A DNA stretch of 64,000 nucleotides from assembly GCA_965112735.1 (NCBI GenBank), contig OZ218961.1, positions 1,984,001 through 2,048,000 on the forward strand, written 5' to 3'. Below, in pieces: positions 39,799 through 53,739 of the stretch (positions within the stretch are counted from its first letter, which is position 1; every line of letters begins with the position of its first letter). The stretch is from Phaeosaccion multiseriatum (taxonomy: Eukaryota; Ochrophyta, other classes). Both the position numbers and the translations under genes were made by a program. The notes under the pieces are model-generated. The model was not told the DNA's origin. It saw nothing but the letters and a program-made list of their open reading frames with translations, and searched no databases.

Positions 39799-42700
39799 AG
39801 TCAGTCAGTCAGTCAGTCAGTCCCTCAGTCAGTCAGTCAGTCAGTCAGTCAGTCAGTCAGTCAGTCAGTCAGTCAGTCAGTCAGTCAGTCAGTCCCTCAG
39901 TCAGTCAGTCAGTCAGTCAGTCAGTCAGCACTGGAAAAGAAGGGAGGATGACCATGACAAGACAACTGCGGCGACTTACAACAACCCACCTGCGCACAGC
40001 TAGCCCACCGCCGCGACATGCGAAACTGCACCATGCGGGCCTTGCGTGCATAGTCTCCGGCAGCAGAGGTGGGGGCAGATGCGATGGCTGCAGTGGGGGG
40101 GGAGGAGGAGCAGGAGGAGGAGGAGGAGGAGGCAGCAGCGGCGAGGCTCCCCCTCTTGCGGGAAGTCACGTCAATGCAAGTAGACTGTGGCACCCAGTGA
40201 TAGCGGAGCGATTGGCCTCCGCCCCCGCCTCGGCCTCCGCCTCCTTCTCTTCCTTCTCGTCGTCGTCGTCGTAGTCGTTTTCCTCCCTTCCCACCCTGCT
40301 GCTCGTCCTCTTGCTCGTCCTCTCTTCCCTCTTTCTTCTCCTCCTCCTCCCCCTCCTCCTCGTCGTCGTCGTCGTCGTCCTCGTTCTCCTCCTCTTCCTC
40401 CTGCTCCTCCCTCCCATCCCCCTTCTCCTTCTTGTCCTCCCGTTTCTCCGCCGTCTCCACCTCCTCCTTCTCCTCCTCCTCCCCTGCCTCTTCCTCCTCC
40501 CTCTCCTTCTCCTCCTCCTCATCATCCTCCTCCTCCTCCTCCTCCTCCTCCTCATCCTCCTCCTTCTCCATCTCCTCCTCCTCCTCCTCCTCCTCCTCCT
40601 CCTTCTCCTTCTCCTTCTCCTTCTCCTTCTCCTCCTCCTCCTCCTCCTCCTCCTCCTCCTCCTCCTCCTCCTCCTCCTCCTCCTCCTCCTCCTCCTCCGC
40701 CTCCTCCCCCTCTTCCTCCTCCGCCTCCTCCTCCTCCTCCGCTTCCTCCTCCTCCTCCTCCTCCTCCTCCTCCCCCTCCTCCCCCTCTTCTCCCTCCCCC
40801 CCCACCTTCTCCTTCTTGCCCTCCTCCTTCTTCACTTGAAGCGTAAAAGGCTCCTCTGGCAGGCCGAGAACAAAAGCGTCAAACACATGAACATGTGCAA
40901 CTCTTGTGAGCCCCTCCACCCCGGGGGACAGCTCCTCAAGCCCCTCCCAACCCTCCTGTTCACCTCCTTGGACATCGGAGGGGTGGAATTGGGTATCCAA
41001 GGAGGGAGGGCGCCAGCTGACCTCTTCGGAACCTCGTGACGTCACCCAGATCTGACGGGTACAGAAACGACGGTCACAGGAGGGAGGGATTGAAAGGAAT
41101 TTTCAAATTCACACGATTCGAGAGGAGGGAAGAAAGAGAAGTGGAGAGAGCGGAAGGAAAACCCCTCCCCCCTGTCTGTGTGTCTCGATCCTCCCTACCC
41201 ATATGCCTCTAACCTCCCTACCCATACGCCTCTAACCTGGTGTATCCCGATGGCTTGTGCCTGGAGGTGGGAGAGCACCAGAGCGACGGCGTGCGGCTTG
41301 GCCTCTGCACTGGATAGCTTTCCCAGGGGGGACGCTCTAGAGAGTCAAATATACATATGTAAAGGTACGTAGGTGTAGGGCAGACAAAGCGAAGGAGACG
41401 AGAGGGGGAGAAAAACGCATGGGAAAATGAATAGAAAATGAGTGACGATCTGGAAGCATATGGTTATGGGAAGGGTGTGGGGTGCGGACTTGGGGTGGGG
41501 CAGAGGGCGAGAGAAGAAGGGTCATGTACTGTGAGAGGCAGAGGGGAAGGGCACCACGGAAGGTCTGAGGAGGGACTGCCTATCAACGTTACGTTACCCT
41601 ACCTACTTTCCTCCCTACCCACTCTGCCCACTTCCTCACTTTACCTACCTCATTTTTATCTACCTCACTCTATCTACCTCACTCTATCTACCTCACTCTA
41701 CCTACCTCACTCTACCTACCTCACTCTACTTCCTCACTCTATCTACTTACGCTACAGAAACCGCTTACCTCACTCGCTGCTCGAGGAAGTCTCTTGACAC
41801 GGCGGTGCGCGAGTTGGTTCTTCGCTTGGCTGGCGACGACACGAGCTTCAGCACAAGCTTCCTGCTTCCGTGACAAAGCCGCACCTGGAGAGAGGAGAGG
41901 AGGGGAGGGGAGGGGAGGGGACGGGAGAGGAGGGGAGATCATATAGTAAGGCTACGTGCTTCTCCAAGTAGCGAACGGCACTTGCAAAGTGTTATGCCTG
42001 TAACTGTCAGAACTGTTCTGTAACTGTCAGAACCGTTACCTTGACGATTTCGAGCTTGATGATGGCGGGCATGGAGGAGAAGAGACACACTTCCCGGGTA
42101 CGCACTGCTTGCCACAGGGCAGCCTCACCCTGAGGGGCACACACACACGCACGCACACACACACACACACACAACGCGCACACACAAACACACAAACACA
42201 CAAACACACAAACACACACAGAGGAGCGGCGGAGGGCAGGGTGTGAGCCTTCGAGTAGGGATAGAAAGGAGCCCCTCCTCAGAGAGCGGGGCAGAGAAGT
42301 GGACTGGACGGACGCTTCCCAAGGAGGAGGGGCACAGACTCAGTCTAGGGAGAAGGGCGGGGGGCGTGGTTGACACCTGACACCGGGTACTGACAACAAA
42401 CCTCCCGTGGGCGTCCCCCGGTGGCTCAACACCCCCATCCCTCAATAAGAAGAACCTGCCTACCCATACGCCTGCCCATATACCTCTCGCTGCCTTACCC
42501 AAATGCATGCCTGTCTTACCTGGCTGCTGACGGTTGTGCTTGACTTGTGCAGAAAGTCGAGCATGTCGACTTTCTCTGTCGACCCCGTCACCTCGAAAAG
42601 TTTGGTGTTGTGAAACCCTGTTAACACGCGCAAGACACAGAGAATGCACAGCAGCGAAAGAGCAGCAGCAAGGAGGAACGATGGTGCGATTCAGAGGCTT

Positions 42701-45700
42701 AGGATGCGTGTGTAGCGTTTGGGCGCGTGCGTGCGTGCGTGCGTGCGTGCGCGTGGGCGTGTGTGTGGGCGCACACACGTGTGTGCATATGAGAAGAGAA
42801 GGGAAGAACATGGGAAGGAACAAGCAAGCAGAACTAAAAGAGAAGGAAAGGACGCAGCCAATAGAGCATCAAAGGGGCCCACTCATCCAGTGCCATCCAG
42901 CGCCAGCCAAGAGCAGGTCCACCCCTCCAGTATCCAGTGCCATCCAGTGCCATCCAGTGCCATCCACGCACCTGCCATGGCAAACGCGGCCCCCTTCTTC
43001 CAAAGGTTTTGATGGACTAAGCTCTTGGACACTGAGAGGTCTTGCGTTAGGTCCTCCTGCGTTGATGATGATGATGGGAGCAGGAGGAGGAGGAGGAGGA
43101 CAGAGAGGAGGGAGGGGAGGGGGTAAAGGAAAAAGGAGGGAGGAGAGGGAGGGCAGTAAGGCAAATGGTTTTCGAGGGGGAGAGGGATTAGGAAGAACAT
43201 AGCTTCAATGATGGAAGGAAAGCAGAGCCGCAGTTCGTGGCACAGGGAGGGAAGGGAGGGAGGGAGAGTGGGGGGAGGAAGGAAGGAAGGAAGGAGGGAA
43301 GGAAGGAGGGAGAGAGGGGGACAGGGGGAGACGGTACTCACTTGGATTGGCGCAACAGCAACGGTTCGACCGCGGCTGCTGCGTGTATGGCCCTCCATGG
43401 ACGCTTCATGGTCTTGAGGTATGGTTTCCATCTCTGTCGACACCAATGAGAGAGAGAGGGAGAGGTGATAGGGAGGGAGAGGCGAGAGGGCGGGAGGGAG
43501 AGAGAGAGAGAGAGAGCGAGAGGGAGGGAGAGAGAGGGACAGGGAGAGGGAGAGGGAGAGGGAGAGAGGGAGAGAGAGTGGGAGAGAGAGTGGGAGAGCA
43601 GGACAGCGAGACGGAGAGAGGATTGAGAAGCAGCGAGGGAGCGAGCGAGAGAGAGATCGGGAACGAGAGAAAGGGGGGGGGAAGAGAAGGGAGAGGAGCA
43701 GCGAGACGGACAGAGACGAGAGAGGAGCAGTGATAGCGAGGGCAGGAGATCAGTGAGGCCGCCAGAAGAGAAGTGAGTGCTGAAGGTGAGATTAGGTTAG
43801 GCAGGAGTGGAGAGCGGCTGCGCATGTCAAGAGAGGCAAGGTGGTGAGTCAGCAGGCGGGAGACACACACACACACACACACGCACGCGCACACACACAC
43901 ATCCGCACACGCACACGCACACGCACACGCACACGCACACGCACACGCACACGCACACACGCGCTCACAGTCACACTCGAACGCAACAGAGTCCAGCGAG
44001 GGAGGCTGATGGTGTGCATGAATGCATGACAGCCACAGAAACCTGTCTTTCGTGGACTTACGTGAGCGGCGCCTGAGATCGGACTTGGCCTGAGCAGATG
44101 CCTCTGCATACTGACTGACCCTGATTGGGGGGTGGTGTGAGGGTGGTTGGAGGGTGGGATAGTACAGTCAGGCATATGGGTATACGGTTTCCTTCTTCCT
44201 CCTTCTTCCTCCTCCTTCCTCCCTTCTTCCTTGCTCCTTCCTCTTGCCCTCTTTGCTGTACCTGACGGTGTCCGCCAGAGAGAAATCGCCACGCTGGGGG
44301 GCAACTCCCGTCATGCTGGTCTGTGGGGAGGGAGGGAGAGACAGGAGGGGTTGAAACTGAGCCAATTACGTCCTAAAAGTAACAGCAACCTACCCTACCC
44401 TACCCTACCCTACCCTACCCTACCCTTCCCTACCCTTCCCTACCCTACCCTGCCCTACCCTGCCCTACCCCACCCTACCCTACCCTACCCTACCCTACCC
44501 TACCCTTCCCTCCCCTTCCCTCCCCTTCCCTCCCCTGCTCTCCCCTCCCCTCCCCTCCCCTCCCCTACTCTCCCCTACCCTATCCTACTCTTTCCTCCCC
44601 TTCCTTCCCCTTCCCTACCCCCTCCCCTCCTACCCTATCATACTCCACTCACTCACTCACTCAGTCAGTCACCCACTCACTCACTCACTCTCTCAGTCAC
44701 TCACTCACTCACTCACTCACTCACTCACTCACTCACTCACTCACTCACTCACTCACACACTCACTCACATTCGCTCACTCACTCACTCCTCACTCACTCA
44801 CTCACTCACTCACTCACTCACCCACTCACTCACTCACTCACTCACTCACTCACTCGCTCACTCACTCGCTCGCTCACTCACTCGCTCACGCACTCACTCA
44901 CTCACTCACTCGCTCACTCACTCACTCACTCACTCACACACTCCTCACACTCGCTCACTCACTCACTCACTCACTCACTCACTCACTCACTCACTCACTC
45001 ACTCACTCACTCACTCCCTCACTCACTCACTCACTCACTCACTCACTCACTCACTCACTCACTCCCTCACTCACTCACTCACTCACTCACTCACCCACTC
45101 ACTCACTCACTCACTCGCTCACTCACCCACCCACTCACTCACTCACTCACTCACCCACCCACTCACTCACTCACTCACTCACTCACTCACTCACTCACTC
45201 ACTCACTCCCTAACCTTGCGATTCACCCGACTGGAGGATGTGGAGGGGACAAGGCCGCAAGCAACAAGCAGCGCAGCGAAAGACGACTCCGGCATGGGGA
45301 GTGTGCCTGCCAGGGAAGGGATGGCAGTGGATGGGGAAGGGAGGGAGATATCATATATATATATAAAGGAGTGGATGGGGAAGGGAGGGAGATACTTATC
45401 TTCCCCCTATATATATGTACTTGTCGTAAGATGAGATGACTTATGACCCTTTGACTAAGAGTACGTAAGAGTACGTAAGGTGACCAAATGTGAGGTACGT
45501 ACCCTTGGGGGGGCGGCTGGTGCTGGCGAGGTCGAACTGGAGGACCCCGGGGGACTGATCTGACAGACGGGCCTTGAAGAACTTGTCCGTCAGCACTCTG
45601 GGCTTCCCACGGAAGCTAAAGAGTTGGTGATACAGAGACAACAGTAACCGATACAGCGGTTGGTGATAAAACGATAGTGCAGCAGTTGGTAGTACAGCGG

Positions 45701-48700
45701 TTGGTGGTGCAGCGGTTGGTGGTGCAGCGGTTGGTGGTGCAGCAGTTGGTGGTACAGGCAGCTTACCTCGCGCTCCTCGCGCATACTCTTTCTCTTGCCT
45801 CTCTCTGCCTGGATGCATGCCCCACCCCTTTCTTCGCGTCTCTCTCTCTCTCTCGGCCTCTCTTTCTGCCCGTATGTTCCTATGTCCATATGCCTCTCAC
45901 CTTTCGTTTCTGAAGTTGGTCCACCTCCCGTGCTGTCCGGTGCCTCCGCTGACCGCATCCCATCCACTCGCGTATCTGACAAGCGATGAGAGAGAGGGAC
46001 ACAGATAGGGGAGAGTGAGTGAGTGCGTGAGTGAGTGAGTGAGTGAGTGAGTGAGTGAGTGAGTGTGAGTGTGAGTGTGAGTGTGAGTGTGAGTGTGTGT
46101 GTGTCTGTGTGTATATGTGCTTGCGTGCGTGCGTGCGTGTGCGTGCGTGTGCACGTGTGTGAGTGTGCGTGTGCGTGTACGCATGGATCACAGCTCATAC
46201 CGAGACCCAACAAGCTCGTATCGAAACTACACGACACTGACAGACCATGAGTAAGTCACTATTTTACCAGTAGAACAAAAGAGTAGTGGGTCAGTGAGGC
46301 AGTGAGGTAGTGATGTAGTGATGTAGTGATGTAGTGATGTAGTGATGTAGTGATGCAGTGGAGCAATAGAGCGACTTTCCCTGACTTACTTGAGGAACAG
46401 GTTCTCCCACGCGTGACACTCTGCGAGCCGCATAGCGACGTTTCGGTCTCCGGGTCTGCGTGTGCGCCAATCAAAGACCGAGCGACGGGGCAAGAGAGGC
46501 ATTGTAAAGTACGTCTCGTCAGTGGAGAGGGAAGAGGGGAAGGGGGAGCTGGAACTCAATCTTGGGGTGCAAGGACAGCATCCACCCGCCCCCCAAAAGA
46601 GAGAGTCCCAACACCGTGCAGGCTATGAAGAATAGATGAAGGAAGGGATGAAGAGCGGATGAAGGAAGGGATGGGGATGAGAGAGAATCCTTCCCTGACT
46701 CCCTCCCTCCCTCCCTCCCTCCATCCCTCCCTCCCTTTCCTCCCCTCCCTCCCTCCCTCCCTCCCTCCCTCCCTCCCTCCCTCCCTCCCTCCCTCCCTCT
46801 GTATCACCAACTCCCACACCTGCTGAGGTCAAGATTGTAGTGCCCGCTGAAGCACAAGGTGTAGGCCGATGCGTTAGGCCCGAGGCGTGTCATGAGGACA
46901 GCCTCTTGCGCCTTGTCCATGTTGGCGTCGATTAGATCCTTCGTTAACGGTCACGTTGCAGGGGGGAAGGAAGGGAGGGTACGTTAAGAGGAAGTTCACG
47001 TACGTTAGCGGGGGTAAAGAGTACGTTAAGGGGGGAGGAGGGTACGTTCTAAGGTACGATCAGGGCCCCCCTCTCCCGCCCCTCTGTCCATCCATCTCTG
47101 GCACGCCCCCTCCTCCACCTTGAATACCTGCATAGCCTCGGTGTCCTGTATCTGGGGTAGGAGCTCAACGAAGAGCTCCATAAGTTGCGACGGGGAAAAC
47201 GGCTGTCCGGAGGCGAAGCACGCACAGAGGAGGTGCTGAACAGAGCTGCAAGTGAAGCGGAGGTCCATGGCTGCCAGACGGATGTACTGGGATGGCAGTG
47301 GATGGGTGGGAGGGGATGGCAGTGGATGGGCGGGAGGGGGAGGGGAGGGGATGGGATGGGATGGGACGGGAGGCGAAATGACTTATGGCTATGGTGATGG
47401 GTTGGGGTGGCTGTGTAGACGCCACACACGCACGCGCACACACGCGGCCGGCCACCCTTCACTCACCCACCCAGCCACCCACACACACACATATATACAC
47501 ACACTCACCCACCCAGCCACCCACACATACACATATATATACGCACACAGACACAAACACGCACACACATGCACATACATACACGCACATATACACACAC
47601 ACTTAAACGCACACACACACAAACACATACACACACATACACACACATACACACACATACACCCACACACACACACACATACACACACACACACACACCC
47701 ACCTGCATCCTATGGCTCGGCTCAGCGGCGATGAGCAGCTCCTCCAGCCTTTGCAGCCCCCCTCTGTTGAGGAGCATGTGTTCTGTGGAGGGCAAAGGGG
47801 AGGATCGAAGAGTGACGCACAGCAGCCCCGAGGTGGGCGGGTAGAAGGGTAGGCCGGATTGGGCATCGACCACCCAAGCGCGAGACTGGGCCTCTCGCCA
47901 TGCGGTGGCGTCCATAGCGGCGAATCTGTGGGTGGTGGATGGCAGGTTATGGAGGTGGTGGGTTGTTTGTTGGTTGCAGGGGATGCAGTGTTTCTACACG
48001 CCCATACTCTGTACCCTTTCCCCAATCCCCAATACCCTATACCCCAAACCCTATACCCTATACCCTATACCCTATACCCTATACCCTATACCCTATACCC
48101 TATACCCTATACCCTATACCCTATACCCTATACCCTATACCCTATACCCTATACCCTATACCCTATACCCCATACCCCATACCCCATATACCCTATACCC
48201 CTCACCTGCTGTTGTACGGGTAGCGCTGGTCCGTTTCCGCGTTACTCGCATCAAACCTGCGTCGCACCATCTCGTCCACACCGGCAGCCGGCTTCACAAG
48301 CGTATACTTCACCACCCCTCCACCTCCTCCGCTGGTGGTTGCTGCCGCTGCTGGGGTTGCCGGGCCTGGTGAAGGCGAAGTGGAGGATGTGGTTGTGGCG
48401 GAGACTGGATTGGCGACGGCGGGGGTGTGTGAGCAGCTGACGACTTTGCATCCGGGTTGGAGGGAGGCGCAGCGGAGCAGCTCGTAGGCGACGGCCCACT
48501 GAGAGAGGAGGGAGGGAGGGGGAGGGAGAGAGAGAGTGTGTGTGAGAGACAGAGGGAGAGAGAGAGGGGGGGGGGGGGGAGGAGAGAGTGGGAGAGAGAG
48601 AGAGAGAGAGAGAGGGGTGGGGGTGGGGGAGGAGGGAGTGGGAGGGAGGGAAGAGGGAGGGAAGGAGGGAGAGGGGGGGGAGGGAGAGAAGAGCTGAAGA

Positions 48701-51700
48701 GAGAAAGTCGCTGCTACATGGCCTGTACCCTGCTCTTCTCAATGCCCTTAGAGCACTGGACAGTTACTTCTTCCCTTCCTATCTGGCCTCCACTCCCCCC
48801 CCCTCCCCTCCCCTCCCCTCCCCTCCCCTCCCCTCCCCTCCCCTCCCCTCCCCTCCCCTCCCCTCCCCTCCGATCCGCTCCCATCTCCTCCCTTCCCCTC
48901 TACTCCACTCCCTCCCCCTCCATCCCCCCCTCTCCACTGCCATCCCTTCCTCTCCATCCACTGCCATCCCCTCCTCTCCATCCACTGCCATCCCTCACCT
49001 CGTAGGGCTCTGCGCAGTCCAACGCATACACCTGATGGGTGGGTGTCAGGACAGAGGGTGGGTGGGTGTCAGGACAGAGAGTGGGTGGGTGTCAGGACAC
49101 AGGGTGGGTGAGTGTCAGGACAGAGGGTGGGTGGGTGTCAGGACAAAGGGTGGGTGGATGTCAGGACAGAGGGTAGGTGGGTGTCAGGACAAAGGGTGGG
49201 TGGGTGTCAGGACAGAGGGTAGGTGGGTGTCAGGATAGAGTCAGGACAGGGGGTGGGTGGGTGTCAGGACAGACAGGACGTAGAAGAGGGGAGCCAAAGG
49301 GCAGACAAAACAGGAGGATACAGAGCACCACAAGCGTGAGAAAAAAGACAGAGAGAGGGAGAGAATAGAGAGAGGAGCGTGAGAGAGGGACACAGATTAG
49401 AGAGAGAGACAAGAGAGAGAGAACGAGAGAGAACGAGAGAGAGAGCGAGAGAGGAAGAGAGAGGAAGAGAGAGAAAGGGAGAGAGAGAGACAGAGAGCGA
49501 GAGAAGAAGAGGAAGAGAGAGAGTGTGAGAGACTCACCCCGGTGGGCATTCTCGGGTCAAAGGAGTCTTTGGTGTGTCCGGCACTCTCCGGAGTGAGAGA
49601 GGCGGCGTCCACGTACATCGCTCGGGAGCAGGGCCATGAGTTGAGGCTACGCATCTGGGGGATGGCAGTTTATGGATTGGGTTGAGGGGATGGCAGCGGA
49701 TGGGTCAGGGTTGGCGGATGGCAGTGGATGGGAGTGCATGGCATTGGATGGCCGTGGATGGGGGGCTAGAGCAGGTGTCTGTGTCTGTGTGTGTGTGTGT
49801 TAGAGAGAGAGAGAGAGAGAGTGAGTGTGTGAGTGTGTGTAGGCGCGTGAATGTGTAAGTAAGCGTGGGGCTACCCGGCAGCCTTCAGCACACACATATG
49901 GACACTTCCTACCTCAAACTGCGTACTACACATATGTAACACTATGTATCTACTTACACACGTAAGTACATACGTAAGTACATACATACGTACGTACTCT
50001 ACAAAAGGTAAATTACATACGTAATACGAAGTAGTACGTAACCCCCTCATAAGCTGACTGACTCACCAAGGCCCTCCCCCCATGACTGCCCAGCGCGTTA
50101 CCACAGAGCCTGATATCCTTGAGGGTAGAGTTCTCCTCTAAGGCTTGGGCAAGCACCAGGCAGCCGCGGGCAGTCACCTCGTTGGCGCTGGGGGGATGGC
50201 AGGGGATGGCAGTGAATGGGAGGGTGATGGCAGTGGATGGCAGTGGATGGCAGTAGATGGCAGTGGATGGCAGTGGATGGCAGTGGATGGCAGTGGATGG
50301 GAGGGGATGGGAGGGGATGGTAGTGGATGGTAGTGGATGGGAGTGGATGGGAGTGGATGGCAGTGGATGGGAGGGGATGGTAGTGGATGGGGAGGCAGGC
50401 AGAGTCAAAGCGCAGTGATCAGAGGCCATGGATGCTGAGGCGTGTGTTCATCACGGCAGCATCACAAACAGCATGCTCTTTAAAACTTCATGTAAAGTTA
50501 CGTGTTCTTATGCACTTCGGAGTATGATGTTTACGTACCTGATGTCCAGCTTGGTGACGCCCGTGTTGACCTTGAGAGCGTTTCCGAGGGCACATGCACC
50601 CTTATCTCCAATGGCGTTGAAGGCGAGAAGCAGCTCCGTTAGCGTGTTGTTCTTCACCAGGGCCTGTGGCAGTTGTGAGTGAGGAAGGGACGGGGGGGAG
50701 GGGGAGGATAAAGTGGTGGGTGGGGTAGGGAGGGAGAGGCGGGGGGAGGCGGGGGGAGGCGAGGGGTGGATAGAGAAGGAGGGAGAGAGAGGAAAAATCA
50801 CCGACAGACATTTTGTTAGTTCGCAGTTTGAGTTGGTGAGCAGCTCAGCTGTCAGCAGGTATGACTTTTAGTTACATCTATACATGTATATATATATACG
50901 TACTCTTACCTGCCCCAAGAGAATACCGCTGTCTGCCCCCAGGCTGTTCCAACTCAAATTGAGGCTGCGCAGAGAAGAGTTGACGTTCAAGGCTCGCGCT
51001 ACGGCAACACCGCCTGACACCACGTGGTTGGACTTGAGCTTCTCGTATCTTTGGGGATGGTAGTGGATGGGGGAGGGGGGACGGGGGGAGGAGGGGGTGA
51101 GGGAGGGAGGGAGGGAGGGAGGGAGGGAAGGAGGGAGGGAGGGACAAAGAGTGAATGAGAGGCGGAGAAAAGAGACAGAGACACACACATACACACACAC
51201 AGAGAGAGAGATGGGGAGAAGAAGATAGAGGCAGAGAGGATGGAGAGAGAGAGAGAGTGATAGAGAGATAGGTTGGTAGAGAGTGAGAAAGAGAGCAAGA
51301 ACCAGACAGAGAGAGATAGAGAGAGATGGAGAGAGAGACAGAGAGAGTGCTGTACCTGCCGCCGATTTGATTGTCGGAGAAGTCGAGGAAGGTGAGGCTG
51401 CGGTTGACCATCAGGGCATTCATGAACACCTGGATGGGGATGGCAGTGGATGTGTTCAGGGATGGCATTGCATGGGGAGGAGATGGGGGGAAGGAGGAGA
51501 GTTTAATAATCAGTACGCCACGAGAGAGATTCGGGGGGGGGGGCGAAGAGGGGGGGAGAGAGGAGAGGAGAGGAGAGGAGAAAGAGGGGAGGGAGAGACA
51601 GACAGAGACAGAGAGAGGGGGAGAGGAAGAAAGAGACAGACAAGAGAGAGACAGAGAAAGTCTGTATGTGAGAGAGACAGACAAGAGAGATAGATAGAGG

Positions 51701-53704
51701 GAGAGAGAGAAAGTCTGTATGTGAGAGAGAAAGGGAGACTGAAGAAATGAGGTAAGTCCCGCGGAGGCCAAGCGAAAGACGCGTGCATCACACAACACAC
51801 AATCAGCACACGCCTTGCTTGACCTCAACAAGCACACGCCTTGCTTGACCTCAACAAGCACACGCCTTGCTTGACCTCAACAAGCACACGCCTTGCTTGA
51901 CTTCAACAAGCACACGCCTTGCTTGACTTCAACAAGCACACGCCTTGCTTGACTTCAACAAGCACACGCCTTGCTTGACCTCAACAAGCACACGCCTTGC
52001 TTGACTTCAACAAGCACACGCCTTGCTTGACTTCAACAAGCACACGCCTTGCTTGACTTCAACAAGCACACGCCTTGCTTGACCTCAACAAGCACACCAA
52101 GCACACTCACACGAACGAAAACACGTATGTACATCCACACCACATCGGCAAACTCACAAACACACGTAAGCATACAAACGTTACCTTCCATAACCCTTTC
52201 ATAACTACCAATGTGCATGCCTTCACGACTCAAGTACTTGGTACTTATTCTAATGTACATGCTTTCACTTACCAGCGTCTCTGTGTCATCCATATCAGCG
52301 TTACTGAGAAGGAGCTCCTTAAGGCCGCACGAGGGGCGTTGAAGGTACTCACAGAGAGAGGCCGCAGCCACAGAGTCCAACTTGTTCAAGGAGAGGTCCA
52401 GCACCTGTTGGCGGTGGTATAGCAGTTGGTGATACAGTGGATGGGGGGAGGGAGGGAGGGAAGAAGAGTACACATGTAAGACTGATGAAAGGCAGGCAGA
52501 GGGGGGGGACTCGCATGAAGAGGAGCTACGTGAGAGTGAGTGCAAGGTAGCATGGCCCTTGAAGTTCTTGCTTCCTAACATTACGTAATAGAGCGTAAGA
52601 AGGCAGTCAGGAAGCCCAGAGATCCCAGATTTAGTCGGAGTTTCAGTACATTGACCTCGACCAATGTCGAGCACATCGATATGATTATCGATACACCACG
52701 CATTGCACAGCCTCACCCACCTTCATGTTGGAATCTGTTCTGCTACAGATGGCGTTCACCACTGCTTGGATGCCCAGGTCGGTCAAGCGATTGTCTCGTA
52801 GCACCAGCCTGCCCGAGGGGATGGCAATGGATGGGGGGAAGGCAGTGGATGTGGAGGGGATGAAAAGAAGGAAGGAGGAGGGGGGGGGCAAGGGGAGGGA
52901 TCACACAGACAGAGAGAGAGAGAGATGATAGAGAGAAAGAGAACGGGCAGAGAGAGAGAGAAAGGGCAGAGGGAGAGAGAGGAAGACAGAGAAAGAGAAC
53001 GGGCAGAGAGAGAGAATTTAAGGGAGTGCGAACCACAGGAAACAGAGGGTCAAGGGTGGTGATAGGCAGGGGACGCAGAAGCCCAAGACTTCCATCCATC
53101 CACTGTCATCTCCCACTTTGAGTGCCATCCACAGACATTTGGGCTGCCCTCGACTCGGAAACCCCGCGGGAACCCACCCACTCACTCACTCTCACTCACT
53201 CACTCACTCACTCACTCGCTCACGCACCCACCCACCCACCCACTCACTCACTTGCTCACTCACTCACTCACTCACTCACTCACTCATCCACCCACTCACT
53301 CATCCACCCACTTACCCACTCACTCACTCACTCACTCACTCACTCACTCACTCACTCACTCACTGACTCACTCACCTGTCGATGCTATGCAAGTCCTGGA
53401 TAGCCTCAGCGAGGAGAATCACGTAACCGTCGCCCAGTGACTTATGCGGCACCACGATGCTGCACAGATGGAGACGACGGACGTCATGAGTATGGCGGTG
53501 GGCGAAGGAGCGAAGGGTCGGGGGACGGGTGGTAGATCAAGGACAGCAGTGGGTAGGAGCAAAGAAGATCGTGCAAGCGAAAGCGAGCGACACTTCTCTC
53601 TCTCTCTCTCTCTCTCTCTACAGGAGGCAGAGAGGAAGAGGATGCCATCATGCGCTACTGCCAAAGCCCCAAATGGCACACACACACGCACACACACACA
53701 CACG

Positions 53705-53739
<35 letters not shown>

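Noticed and set aside
39545-40274. Open frames of VSQSVSQS type
   Set aside because: They are translations of the CAGT microsatellite inside an intron.
40187-40846. Proline- or leucine-rich plus-strand frames
   Set aside because: They are antisense to the Glu-rich exon 41051-39990, which is supported by phase on both sides.
44147-45439. 430-codon plus-strand frame ([10 protein letters not shown]...)
   Set aside because: It is a translation of pentamer and CACT arrays in an LRR-gene intron. All similar THSL, THTH and SLPPSLPP frames in the window were rejected for the same reason.
48038-48196. A true chromosome end
   Set aside because: The heptamer array is internal, inside an intron of a continuous gene, with coding exons on both sides.
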